Of a stretch of DNA of 29,464 nucleotides, positions 1 through 8,148 are shown piece after piece. Below the pieces are notes generated by a model. The model was not told the origin of the DNA. It ran no database searches and was given only the letters and a program-made list of their open reading frames with translations. Every line of letters begins with the position of its first letter. Position 1 is the stretch's first letter. This stretch comes from an uncultured Prevotella sp. (GTDB taxonomy: Bacteria > Bacteroidota > Bacteroidia > Bacteroidales > Bacteroidaceae): the NCBI GenBank assembly GCA_902491375.1, contig CABUHE010000025.1, forward strand, positions 1 through 29,464. Reading direction: 5' to 3'. The translations under genes and the position numbers were made by a program.

Positions 1-453
1 GCTAAGACTCTTTGCGCTTCACGATTCGTCCATCCAACTGAACTGCGGATGAACCGTATATTAGAATCAAAGCAATAAATACTTATATTACACTTCTTTA
101 TGATGCTTGTACTGATTAGCATTTGTAGTCACTGCTTGGATAATCATCCGTCAGTACTGTCAATACTAACTGACGCGAAGACTTACGGTAATTTTACTGC
201 TCTTATTCTTTTATTTTTATATCTTATTGTCGTTAAAACGATGTAAAGTGTTCCTGTGTTTTATTCGTAGTTAAAAGTGTTGTGTACGTTTGCCATTACC
301 TGTATAATCGAATGGTATGGGCTACTGATAAATGAAATACATGTATCTAATGTCAATGCAAACGCTTTTTTGTTGAAGAATATCGTCATACTGCAACTTT
401 TGGGCCGTCAGTTGCGTCAATAAATGTAAAAGGGAATAATTTAATTGAATTAT
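1..453. other. Gene-free 5' end of window, upstream of the outer-membrane receptor
   Basis: I see no convincing gene here. A TAnnTTTG-type -7 element (TACGTTTG, 285-292) could serve the receptor gene, but I found no good -33 partner at the usual spacing. A 7-bp inverted repeat (CGTCAGT at 149-155 with ACTGACG at 169-175) has no T tail and is weak as a terminator. Any gene upstream would end before the window or be too short to recognise. Confidence 0.5.
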
Positions 454-2781
454 ATGAATACTTGTATAAGATTAATAGTCATGTGCTGTTTGGCGTTCAT
501 CTTGCAGCAGACTTCCGCCCAAAAAGTTACTGGCAGAGTGGTTGACGACAACGGAAACCCCTTGCCTTATTCTAATGTAATAGCCCTTTCGCTGCCTGAT
601 TCGTCTTTTGTTGCAGGTGTTATGACCGATGTAGACGGCACGTTTACTTTTGTTCCGCCGGTTGATGGCAGCCTGCTGCGTTTCTCTTCGGTCGGTTATA
701 AAACGGTTTTTGTTGAAAGAAAAAACGATGTAGGCACGGTTGTGCTTGCTGCTGAGCAGAGAATGTTGGGAGAAGTGGTCGTCAGTAGCGATTTACCGAC
801 TACGAGGTTGAAGGGTGAAAGTATGGTTACTGGAGTGAGCGGAACTGTTCTTGAAAATGTAGGGACATTGGAGCGGTTGCTCGACAAGATACCAAACGTG
901 TCGGCAGAAAAGGGCGAGATTGTTGTATTCGGGCGTGGAAAGCCAGAGATATACATAAACGGCCGCAAGATGAGAGATAACTCGGAACTTGACAGACTTG
1001 CTTCAGATAATATAAAAGAAGTGGAAGTAATTATGAATCCCGGTGCTCGTTACGATGCCAGCGTCACGTCGGTTATAAGGATAACGACTAAAAAGGCTGT
1101 TGGCGAGGGTTTCGGTTTTGACAACCGCTTGTATGGTGAACTTAATGATTACGGTTATCTTGTGGGCGGAGACAGGCTCAATATGAGCTATCGCAGGGGC
1201 GGTCTTGACATCGACTTATCGCTCCATGCATCGAAAAAAGCAACCCCTGACCCAAAGAAAAACGAGCTGGCGACCTATCTTGAGGATACTTGGAATCAGG
1301 ATTTGGTTATTGACCAGGTTGGTAAGCGTGAAAATTATTATGCCCGTCTTGCCGCGAGCTATATGTTCGACGATAATCACTCGGCAGGCGTGAGCATCAG
1401 GCTTAACAGCCTGCCGTGGTACCGCGGTTCGGGCTACATGAATTCAACGCTAACTAAAAACGGGGAGACCGTAGAGACGCTTCGTAGCGACTATATTTAC
1501 AGCAGGAATGAAACCGGAGTGCAGGGAAACGCTTATTATGTAGGAAAAATAGGCGAATTTACTATTGATTTCAATACGGATTGGATGTGTGGAACGGAGG
1601 ATGCAGATATGAACACAGTCGAGTCTTATACTGAAGCGGAGCATGGAAACGGAAGCAACGACGTCGACACAGAAACTGATAATAACAACATGTTAGTAGC
1701 TTCAAAACTGGTCGCAACGGCACCGTTATTCGGTGGCACTGTGTCATTAGGCGGAGAATACTCATATTCAGAGCGTAAGACACTATATTCAGTCAAGCCA
1801 AAAGGCATAATTGATGACGACAAAAGCCGCATAAAGGAAGGTATGGCCATGGCGTTTTTAGAGTACTCACGTCTGTTTGGTACGCTTGGGGTGCATGCCG
1901 GACTACGATATGAGAACGTGGATTTCGATTATTATGATGCCGGAACATACATAGTAGAGCAAAGCAAGGCATACGGCAACTTCTTTCCGTCGCTCGCTTT
2001 ATCTGCCATGTTAGGCAAAACTGCGTTTCAGCTCGGATATTCGGCTGGCATACACCGTCCTGGTTATAATCAGCTTCGCAGCAGCATACATTATGATAAC
2101 CGCTATATTTACGAGGGAGGAAACCCCTTCTTGAAACCGTCGAGATCGCATGACGTGAACTTTGCAGTATCATATAAGTGGCTGATGTTCAGTGCTGTAT
2201 ATTCACACTTGATTGATCCGATAATCCAGACGTGCGAGACTTATGACGACAATCCGGCCGTGGCACTGTTTAAACAGGTGAACGGCAGGGCTTACGACAA
2301 GGTATCTGCATCTGTAAATATCCGTCCTGTGTTAGGCCCATGGCATCCAACGGTTATGTTGGGTGTACGGAAACAGTGGTTCAGAATGGGCGTTTATGGT
2401 CATAGTCCGTTAGACAATCCTATTGTAAACCTGCGTTTCGATAACACGCTTGACACCAGACTGTGCCGGATTTCTCTTAATATGGAGTGCCTTACGACAG
2501 GAGCCGATGAGAATAACTATATGCGAAAGCCGTCGTTTACGGCAGACTTGTCGCTGTATAAGGCTTTTCTTGACGACCGTTTGAGCGTTCAGCTGTATGT
2601 AGACGACATATTCAAGACAAACCGTAAAGATGTTATTTGTTATTTCGGAGCTATACGTAAGGCACGTTATACATCTCCAGGACAGCGCGAAATAAACCTA
2701 ACGGTGCGTTATAAGTTCAACGTCGCGCGTAGCAAATACAAGGGTACGGGCGCAGGACAAGGACAGAAAGACAGATTCTGA
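454..2781 (+). CDS. TonB-dependent-receptor-like outer membrane beta-barrel protein
   Basis: The product is 775 residues, an outer membrane protein of the TonB-receptor-like type common in Bacteroidota. The ATG at 454 opens a good signal peptide (MNTCIRLIVMCCLAF, cleaved near TSAQ). A TTG nine bases upstream would only add three residues. Next comes a carboxypeptidase-regulatory-like beta-sandwich (about residues 24-105, beginning KVTGRVVDDNGNPLPYSNV), then a plug domain (about 110-220, with INGRKM and a segment ending VIRITTKK), then a long barrel rich in aromatic and Tyr/Asn strands (OMP_b-brl_3 type). No SusD partner follows, so a SusCD glycan system is unlikely; the substrate cannot be inferred. 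An 8-bp stem (CTGACAGG at 2778-2785 with CCTGTCAG at 2807-2814) spans the stop codon but lacks an immediate T tail. Confidence 0.88.
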   Translation: MNTCIRLIVMCCLAFILQQTSAQKVTGRVVDDNGNPLPYSNVIALSLPDSSFVAGVMTDVDGTFTFVPPVDGSLLRFSSVGYKTVFVERKNDVGTVVLAAEQRMLGEVVVSSDLPTTRLKGESMVTGVSGTVLENVGTLERLLDKIPNVSAEKGEIVVFGRGKPEIYINGRKMRDNSELDRLASDNIKEVEVIMNPGARYDASVTSVIRITTKKAVGEGFGFDNRLYGELNDYGYLVGGDRLNMSYRRGGLDIDLSLHASKKATPDPKKNELATYLEDTWNQDLVIDQVGKRENYYARLAASYMFDDNHSAGVSIRLNSLPWYRGSGYMNSTLTKNGETVETLRSDYIYSRNETGVQGNAYYVGKIGEFTIDFNTDWMCGTEDADMNTVESYTEAEHGNGSNDVDTETDNNNMLVASKLVATAPLFGGTVSLGGEYSYSERKTLYSVKPKGIIDDDKSRIKEGMAMAFLEYSRLFGTLGVHAGLRYENVDFDYYDAGTYIVEQSKAYGNFFPSLALSAMLGKTAFQLGYSAGIHRPGYNQLRSSIHYDNRYIYEGGNPFLKPSRSHDVNFAVSYKWLMFSAVYSHLIDPIIQTCETYDDNPAVALFKQVNGRAYDKVSASVNIRPVLGPWHPTVMLGVRKQWFRMGVYGHSPLDNPIVNLRFDNTLDTRLCRISLNMECLTTGADENNYMRKPSFTADLSLYKAFLDDRLSVQLYVDDIFKTNRKDVICYFGAIRKARYTSPGQREINLTVRYKFNVARSKYKGTGAGQGQKDRF

Positions 2782-2971
2782 CAGGTGTAGAACAGAGGAA
2801 CAGTAGCCTGTCAGACGTGCAAAGGCAATGTTTTTATGGCGTTTTTACAGATTTTGTGCCTTTAATTCTGCATTATTTCTTATCTTTGCGATAATTAATC
2901 AGTGAAAAACATTATGCCTTGAACTACGGGCTGTGATAATTCAGATTATTAGGCTTTTAACCTTTCGGATT

Positions 2972-3925
2972 ATGGAAATTGTGTCTAAAATAGGCAATTA
3001 CGGGCTTATGAAGCAAGAGAAGACGGCTTTCGTATGCTCACGTAAGACGCCAGACGGACTTGAATATCTTGTCGGAAAATGGATGCTCGGTCTGTCGGCT
3101 GAGCGCGACTGCGTTATGTGCGGCAGTCAGTCGCCTATGGAGCGTGCGGTATTCACAGTGCTGTTGCAGCGTAAGATACCGGCTGTGCTTGTGCTGGCAG
3201 AGGCTATGCACAGCCAATGGAATGAAGAAGTAAACGAGGCTTTGCGTGAGAACCGTCTGCTGATAATAACACACTGTGATGCGAGTGTACACAATGTTAC
3301 TGCTCGTTCGGCGTTCGACCGTAATGTTTTCATGATGTCGCTTGCGCAGAAAATTGTTGTCGGATACTGCACTAAAGGTGGAAAGCTGGAGCGTGCGCTT
3401 GCCGGTTTTGACAATGTTGAATACCTTGAGAACGGTCAGGTATGGCTGAAAATGCCGGGAGAGCCTGTTGTCGAAGACGTTGTAGAGAAACCTGTGCAGA
3501 CACGATTGGGCTCATGGGAAAGACAGTTGAAGCTCAATCGTGGGCATATTTTTCTGGATTTCAACGACAGCGGGGCTGAAACGTATTTTAAGATAACATA
3601 CAGCATAAAAGGCGATAAAGGTGCGTATGAGCGTGAAAAACTGTTTTTTGACCGCAAGGAGCTTTCCGAATTCTTGCCGGCCATACGTAAGGTAAATGAG
3701 AATTTGGTCAGTGGCAGTGCTGATTGGCAAGGTATTACTGTGGCATCATTGAGCGGTGAAATCACATTCAGTGATGATAAGAATAACGGTTCGGAAGTCT
3801 TGAATATTATCCAGACAAAAGAGTATAATGGCGGCAAACTCCGTATAAACACAGTTGCGTTGGCAAAAATAGAGTTACCGATGCTTATTAAGGGTGTGGA
3901 AGAGGCTTTGGCTGAATGGAAATAA
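2972..3925 (+). CDS. DprA-like Rossmann-fold protein with a C-terminal domain resembling PUR-type nucleic-acid binders
   Basis: The first 160 or so residues resemble the DprA/SMF Rossmann fold: CSRKTP near the start, a CGSQSPMER loop, a central LLIITHCD strand, then the arrangement R-x-x-F-DRN-VFMMSLAQKIVVGY followed by TKGGKLERAL, which matches the 'RN..I..LAD.IVV....GG' pattern of DprA-like proteins. The C-terminal part (about 190-310) has alternating strands ending in a helix (FFDRKELSEFLPAIRKVNEN). That pattern reminds me of Bacteroidota PUR/DUF3276 proteins, but this is only a resemblance. I chose ATG 2972. A GTG at 2933 and an ATG at 3008 are alternatives, the latter starting closest to the conserved fold. 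A -7 element TATCTTTG lies at 2881-2888. A DNA- or RNA-binding role is inferred, not shown. Confidence 0.7.
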   Translation: MEIVSKIGNYGLMKQEKTAFVCSRKTPDGLEYLVGKWMLGLSAERDCVMCGSQSPMERAVFTVLLQRKIPAVLVLAEAMHSQWNEEVNEALRENRLLIITHCDASVHNVTARSAFDRNVFMMSLAQKIVVGYCTKGGKLERALAGFDNVEYLENGQVWLKMPGEPVVEDVVEKPVQTRLGSWERQLKLNRGHIFLDFNDSGAETYFKITYSIKGDKGAYEREKLFFDRKELSEFLPAIRKVNENLVSGSADWQGITVASLSGEITFSDDKNNGSEVLNIIQTKEYNGGKLRINTVALAKIELPMLIKGVEEALAEWK

Positions 3926-4150
3926 TTAGGTAGTGCATGTGCGGAAATAATGACTGAAAATGCTGTTAAAACAGTCGGTGGTAAACAACAGCTTCTTTAT
4001 TTTTTGTTAATTTAAGGTTAAGCAGCCACCATAAAGAGACATTTTGGCTGAAATGGCGTTATTTTTGCAATAGAATAAGATGACAGACTACGGTAACAGG
4101 AAAGTCCTTTTTAACGTGTGTTTGCGTGTGATTTTTCAAAATTAGATAAT
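3926..4150 (+). promoter_or_regulatory. Intergenic region with weak terminator-like hairpin and a -7 element for the TerB/DnaJ gene
   Basis: A GCTGTT (3962-3967) and AACAGC (3987-3992) pair is followed by a T-rich run, a possible weak terminator for the DprA-like gene. TATTTTTG at 4060-4067 fits the TAnnTTTG -7 consensus. The nearest TTTG upstream (4043-4046) is too close (13 bases) to be a standard -33 element, so the promoter assignment rests on the -7 box alone. Confidence 0.35.
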
Positions 4151-4966
4151 ATGTCAGCAGGAAAATGGATAGGCGGAATACTCGGCTTTATGTCGGGTGG
4201 AGCACTTGGCGCGCTGGCCGGAGTGGCTCTTGGCGCATTGTTTGATTATGGGTTGAAAGCTGTAAATAAAGACGGTGGAAACGAGTCGCAAGGCTTTTCT
4301 GGCGGAAACGACGCCTGGGAGCAGAGTAGAAGACGACAGTATTATGAAGGACAGCGCAACAGCTTTCTGTTTTCATTGCTTGTTTTGGCTTCGTATATTA
4401 TAAAGGCTGACGGCAAAGTGATGCACAGTGAAATGGAGTTCGTACGCAATTTCCTGCGTATGAACTTCGGCGAGGCAGCCGTAGAGCAGGGCAACAGGAT
4501 ACTTCTGAAACTTTTTGATGAGCAGAAACGTATGGATGCCAACCGTCCTGGAGCGTATAAGGAAACTATAAGGCAGAGTTGTATTCAGATAGCTGCGAAT
4601 ATGGATTATTCAGGACGTTTGCAGTTGCTGAACTTTCTTGTGATGATAGCTCAGGCCGATGGTAGTGTGCCACGTGGCGAGGTTGATGCTCTGAAGGAAG
4701 TGGCACGCTATATGGGACTGTCGGAAAGTGAGCTGGACTCTATGCTTAAACTGAAAGGCGGCAGTCTTGATGACGCCTATGCTGTGCTGGGTGTATCGCC
4801 GGACGCAACAGATGATGAGGTACGCAAGGCCTATCGGGCACTTGCTCTGAAGCATCATCCTGACAGAGTGGCTGCTCTTGGTGATGATATCCGACGTGCG
4901 GCAGAGAAGAAATTTCAGGAAATTAACGAGGCTAAGGAACGCATATATAAGGCAAGAGGACTGTAA
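4151..4966 (+). CDS. DjlA-like TerB and DnaJ domain co-chaperone
   Basis: A 271-residue protein with the DjlA layout. A glycine/alanine-rich hydrophobic N-terminus (about residues 5-35, IGGILGFMSGGALGALAG) may insert in the membrane. A charged linker follows, then a helical TerB-like domain (about 65-195, with two acidic loops, KADGKVMHSEMEF and QADGSVPRGEVD). A J domain sits at the very end (about 205-271) with the HPD motif in KHHPDR. J domains stimulate the ATPase of DnaK, so the protein probably recruits DnaK to the inner membrane. ATG 4151 (MSAGKWIGG) is preferred; the reading frame extends upstream only through non-ATG codons. The gene stands alone between an intergenic promoter and a strong terminator. 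Confidence 0.85.
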   Translation: MSAGKWIGGILGFMSGGALGALAGVALGALFDYGLKAVNKDGGNESQGFSGGNDAWEQSRRRQYYEGQRNSFLFSLLVLASYIIKADGKVMHSEMEFVRNFLRMNFGEAAVEQGNRILLKLFDEQKRMDANRPGAYKETIRQSCIQIAANMDYSGRLQLLNFLVMIAQADGSVPRGEVDALKEVARYMGLSESELDSMLKLKGGSLDDAYAVLGVSPDATDDEVRKAYRALALKHHPDRVAALGDDIRRAAEKKFQEINEAKERIYKARGL

Positions 4967-4998
4967 GAGGCAGTTGATTTACAGAATAATATTTATAC

Positions 4999-5035
4999 AA
5001 AAGGCACCAAATCGTAATTCGATTTGGCGCCTTTT
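4999..5035. terminator. Bidirectional intrinsic terminator
   Basis: A 16-bp stem with one mismatch (AAAAGGCACCAAATCG, 4999-5014; complement 5020-5035) and a 5-base loop, with A-run before and T-run after. It lies between convergent genes (the TerB/DnaJ gene on + and the HsdR-N gene on -) and can serve both. Confidence 0.85.
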
Positions 5036-5158
5036 GTCGTTTAATATGCCGTTGTTATAAGCTTAATCTGGCGTAATTTGCAATAGGCTGGGTGCCTTTC
5101 TGTTGTTTGGGTTGTTTTAGATACGTTATTTTTAATTCCATTATCAGCATTAAATGCT

Positions 5159-5608
5159 TTACAATTCGTTGTTGTCAGGAATTTCCGTTAGAAACGTATA
5201 TGTATGGTTGTTATAATCCATTCGGCAGCAATAATGTTGCAGCCCGTTGCTGACTATCAGATAATCAACGTGAAGCAGCATGTTATAGACCGAAATCTGG
5301 TCGAAAACCTTTTGTGAAAGGGCTATTGTTGGGGCTTTATACTCAATTATCATTACAGGCTGTGCGCTTCTGTTATAAAGCACGCTGTCGCAACGGAGTT
5401 TCTTGTCGCCGACGTGTAGTTCAACCTCATTGGCCAGTAAAGATGAAGGATAGCCTTTATGCTCGGTCAGAAAATGGACGAAATGCTGGCGTACCCATTC
5501 TTCTGGTGTCAGACTTACATATTTGCGGCGCAACGTGTCAAGAATGTAGGTCTTACCGTTCTGTTTGACGGTTTTTATTTCATATTGTGGTAGGTTTAAT
5601 CGATACAT
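5159..5608 (-). CDS. Stand-alone HsdR N-terminal-type (PD-(D/E)XK nuclease-fold) protein
   Basis: A 149-residue protein resembling the N-terminal nuclease domain of type I restriction R subunits (HSDR_N family). The core is CDSVLYNRSAQPVMIIEYKAP-like: an Asp, then a strand ending in E-Y-K, matching the D...(E/D)xK active site. It is followed by QISVYNMLLHVDYLIVSNG, as seen in this family. There is no helicase, HsdM or HsdS nearby, so it is not a restriction system. It is divergent to holA. I chose ATG 5608 (MYRLNLPQYE) over an in-frame ATG nine codons upstream (5635), because the conserved part begins here. TAATTTTG (5655-5648 on the minus strand) could be its -7 box, which would favour the downstream start. 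The cellular role is unknown; a DNA repair or replication link through holA is only suggestive. Confidence 0.75.
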   Translation of the reverse strand: MYRLNLPQYEIKTVKQNGKTYILDTLRRKYVSLTPEEWVRQHFVHFLTEHKGYPSSLLANEVELHVGDKKLRCDSVLYNRSAQPVMIIEYKAPTIALSQKVFDQISVYNMLLHVDYLIVSNGLQHYCCRMDYNNHTYTFLTEIPDNNEL

Positions 5609-5725
5609 TTTATTAAATTTGCATTCTGATAGCATTGTTTACGACTACAAAATTAATCAAAATTGCCGTAAGGGCGTTTCCTTTGGCAATTTTTGTCGTA
5701 ACATTGTGATAGAAAATGTCTGATT

Positions 5726-6754
5726 ATGGCTGAAAAGAAGATTGCGACTTTTGAGAGCATTATGCGCGACTTGCGTGAAGGTAAGTATGCGCCGGTGTAT
5801 GTTTTGATGGGCGAAGAGTCTTATTATATTGACAAGATATCGTCGTTTATCGAGAATAACGCACTTGCACCCGAGGAAAGGGACTTCAACCAGTCGGTCG
5901 TTTTTGGAGCTGACGTTCAGCCGAATCAGATTGTAGACATGGCTCGCCGTTATCCGATGATGGCTGAAAGGCAAGTGGTTATTGTCAAAGAGGCTCAGAA
6001 TATAAAGAGCTGGGACCGTCTTGAACGTTACATGGAGAAGCCTATGCCGACAACAGTGCTCGTAATATGCTATAAAAACGGCTCAATTGACGGACGTAAG
6101 AAGATCTTGGCTAAAGCCGCGGCCATTGGAGTTGTATTTGAAAGCAAGAAGAAACGCGAATATGAGTTGCCTGCATTCATTGAACATTATCTGAAACTGA
6201 ACGGACGGGCGACCATAGACAACAAGGCAGCCCAAATGATAGCTGATCATATCGGGGCTGATCTTAACCGTTTGACAAGCGAACTTGACAAGCTGATTCT
6301 TTCGCTTTCAGATAATGACAGACGTGTAACTCCCGAAATTGTAGAGGCAAGGATCGGAGTAAGCAAGGATTTCAATGCGTTTGAACTTCGCAGTGCTATT
6401 GTTAACCGTGACGTTGTCAAAGCTAACAGAATAATCTATTATTTCAACAGCAATCCCAAAGCTGGAAATGCATACATGCTGGTGCCTATGTTGTTCTCAT
6501 ATTTTCAGAATTTATTGATTGCTTTTTATGCTCCTCAACCTAGGACCGAGGATAGTGTTGCACACTGGCTCGACCTCAGGGGAGGGTGGGCTGCAAGAGA
6601 TTATATCGCCGGCATGAGAAATTATACAGGCGTAAAAGTAATGCAGATAATTTCTAAAATTAGAGAAACAGACGCCAAAAGTAAGGGTTTAGACAACCCA
6701 AATACGCCAATTGGAGAGCTTTTGAGAGAGCTGATTTTCTTCATTTTGCACTAA
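5726..6754 (+). CDS. holA: DNA polymerase III subunit delta
   Basis: 342 residues, the normal length for HolA, the clamp-loader delta subunit that opens the beta clamp. The recognisable N-terminal segment is YAPVYVLMGEESYYIDKI (residues 17-34), followed by VIVKEAQNIKSW and LVICYKN strands and the delta-specific segment DLNRLTSELDKL in the middle domain. The C-terminal helical collar domain ends in an amphipathic helix (IGELLRELIFFI). ATG 5726 gives MAEKKIATFESIMRDL. It is divergent from the HsdR-N gene with a 117-base gap. The downstream side is a long AT-rich gap, so it seems to be transcribed alone. Confidence 0.93.
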   Translation: MAEKKIATFESIMRDLREGKYAPVYVLMGEESYYIDKISSFIENNALAPEERDFNQSVVFGADVQPNQIVDMARRYPMMAERQVVIVKEAQNIKSWDRLERYMEKPMPTTVLVICYKNGSIDGRKKILAKAAAIGVVFESKKKREYELPAFIEHYLKLNGRATIDNKAAQMIADHIGADLNRLTSELDKLILSLSDNDRRVTPEIVEARIGVSKDFNAFELRSAIVNRDVVKANRIIYYFNSNPKAGNAYMLVPMLFSYFQNLLIAFYAPQPRTEDSVAHWLDLRGGWAARDYIAGMRNYTGVKVMQIISKIRETDAKSKGLDNPNTPIGELLRELIFFILH

Positions 6755-7442
6755 AAAACGACGATTTTTACCGTTATTTTTTCTATTTTATCATTTTTCC
6801 CGAACATAAAAAATAGGGGTAAAACCGTTAAGAATCAGGCAGTTTTATGAATTTTGACGCTCTGAGAATCGCATATTTTCAGGCGTCTAGACCATCGTTC
6901 AGAAATATTAAAAAAAACGGTAAAACGGCTCAAAAAGTTTTTGTAAAATTTAGCGTTAGCATTTGTTTGCATTTAATTTGCTAAAGTTTAAGAATCTAAA
7001 GCTTTGTAATTTGTATATAAATTTGTAAATTTAAATCATTGATGTTATCATTTTATACTTTATAATTGGTTGATATATATAGGTTTGTATATTTAAAACT
7101 TTAAATCAATAAATATAAATGAATATTTATGCATATCGTATTTTTATATGTAAGTTGCTGATTATCAGTTGTTATTTATTGTTTCATGAATATATAACAA
7201 GCCAAACAAGTCTGTTTTTACTGTCTATTGATGTATAAATGCCAGAAATGCACTATTGTAGCGTAGATAACTCATTTATAATGAATTAATTAGAGTAAAA
7301 TTAAGAATAATCGGTTAATACCATATTTAGGAATATATATTTAGATTTTTATTATTTTGAATAAAAGTATTGTATATCTAAATTTAAATTTAAAAATATA
7401 AATTCATAAATTAAAAATTTATCTTTCAAAATATTTTTTAGA
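6755..7442. other. Gene-free AT-rich island between holA and the XRE regulator
   Basis: No ORF of useful length exists in any frame. By my base count the 480 bases 6961-7440 are about 18% G+C, with 5% in 7381-7440. The first 200 bases hold repeated ACCGTT motifs: TTTTACCGTT at 6766-6775, ACCGTT near 6824, and the inverted copy AACGGTAAAA at 6916-6925. The rest has many short TTTAAAT and ATTTAAA tracts. No tRNA, transposase remnant or DnaA-box cluster was recognised. Confidence 0.7.
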
Positions 7443-7446
7443 TTTG

Positions 7447-7477
7447 TTGTGTATATCAGAAAAATGCTTTACCTTTG
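7447..7477 (+). promoter_or_regulatory. Promoter of the XRE regulator gene
   Basis: TTG at 7447-7449, then exactly 20 bases, then TACCTTTG at 7470-7477 (TAnnTTTG consensus). The start codon is 45 bases after the -7 box. Confidence 0.7.
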
Positions 7478-7522
7478 TAAAGTCTTAGAAAAAACGGCTA
7501 ATAACAGCTTAAGCATACAAAA

Positions 7523-7996
7523 ATGACAGAAATGAAAGACAGAATCAGGCAGATAATGGAGGCTCAGCACATGAGTCAACAAACGTTTGCCAACTTCATA
7601 GGGATCAATGCTGCTTCGCTTAGCAGTATATTCAACAACCGTACCAAACCGACTCTTAACACGGTTGAGGCTATTAAGAGTAAGATACCTAACCTGAACA
7701 CCGACTGGCTGATGTTCGGTCATGGTTCGATGTTTGAAAGTGACAACAAGGTAGAGGCTGGTTTAACAGATGATAATGATACAGGTCATGGAGGATTTTT
7801 CTCACAAAGTGAAGGAGCGGTTCCCGATTTATTTTCTGATAATTCTGATGCGGGAATCCAGAATGTTCCGCATCATCAACGTGAAACTGTTATAAGGCCA
7901 GAGGTAAGATATGTAGAGCGTCCGCAAAGACAGATTACCGAGATACGGGTGTATTTTGACGATCAGACATACGAAAGTTTCGTACCTAAGAAATAA
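7523..7996 (+). CDS. XRE-family helix-turn-helix transcriptional regulator
   Basis: 157 residues. Residues 4-65 form an XRE/Cro-type five-helix domain (IRQIMEAQHMSQQTFANFIG then INAASLSSIFNNRTKPTLNT), followed by IPNLNTDWLMFGHGSMF, the usual end of this domain in Bacteroidota. The middle (about 75-125) is acidic and low in predicted structure. The last 30 residues (ERPQRQITEIRVYFDDQTYESF) look like a separate conserved tail. Its long AT-rich upstream region and own promoter suggest regulated or autoregulated expression. The target genes are not visible from sequence. Confidence 0.85.
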   Translation: MTEMKDRIRQIMEAQHMSQQTFANFIGINAASLSSIFNNRTKPTLNTVEAIKSKIPNLNTDWLMFGHGSMFESDNKVEAGLTDDNDTGHGGFFSQSEGAVPDLFSDNSDAGIQNVPHHQRETVIRPEVRYVERPQRQITEIRVYFDDQTYESFVPKK

Positions 7997-8011
7997 TCTT
8001 TTGTTATTGTG

Positions 8012-8046
8012 GCGGTCTTGTATTGTAATGCAGGACCGCATTTTTT
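8012..8046 (+). terminator. Terminator of the XRE regulator gene
   Basis: A 9-bp stem (GCGGTCTTG 8012-8020 with CAGGACCGC 8031-8039, one G-T pair), a 10-base loop and a T run at 8041-8046. Confidence 0.85.
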
Positions 8047-8064
8047 ATGTTTAATAGGTTTTTC

Positions 8065-8096
8065 TTTGGAAACAGTAACCTTATTTTGTAATTTTG
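8065..8096 (+). promoter_or_regulatory. Promoter of pyrK-pyrD
   Basis: TTTG at 8065-8068, exactly 20 bases, TAATTTTG at 8089-8096. Transcription should start close to 8101, which is the ATG of the short ORF before pyrK. Confidence 0.75.
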
Positions 8097-8100
8097 CAAA

Positions 8101-8148
8101 ATGAAGCTCACATTGCTTATATTAAAATCAAAGAAAAACAGTTTTTGA
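8101..8148 (+). CDS. Short upstream ORF in frame with pyrK (15 codons)
   Basis: ATG at 8101, fifteen sense codons (MKLTLLILKSKKNSF), then TGA at 8146-8148, immediately followed by the pyrK ATG at 8149. It is in the same frame as pyrK, so only the stop codon separates them. The predicted transcription start lies at or just before its ATG, so translation would need a leaderless or near-leaderless start. It may couple translation into pyrK or be a chance ORF. Confidence 0.3.
   Translation: MKLTLLILKSKKNSF

Noticed and set aside
1793..2173. 126-codon minus-strand ORF inside the outer membrane receptor gene
   Set aside because: It is a shadow of the receptor reading frame, without family resemblance or promoter.
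2933..2971. Upstream GTG start of the DprA-like gene
   Set aside because: The extra residues are hydrophobic without resemblance to the fold, and an ATG exists at 2972; not excluded, only less likely.
5159..5608. Part of a type I restriction-modification system
   Set aside because: Only the HsdR N-terminal-like domain exists; there is no helicase part, HsdM or HsdS nearby, and the gene is short but complete.
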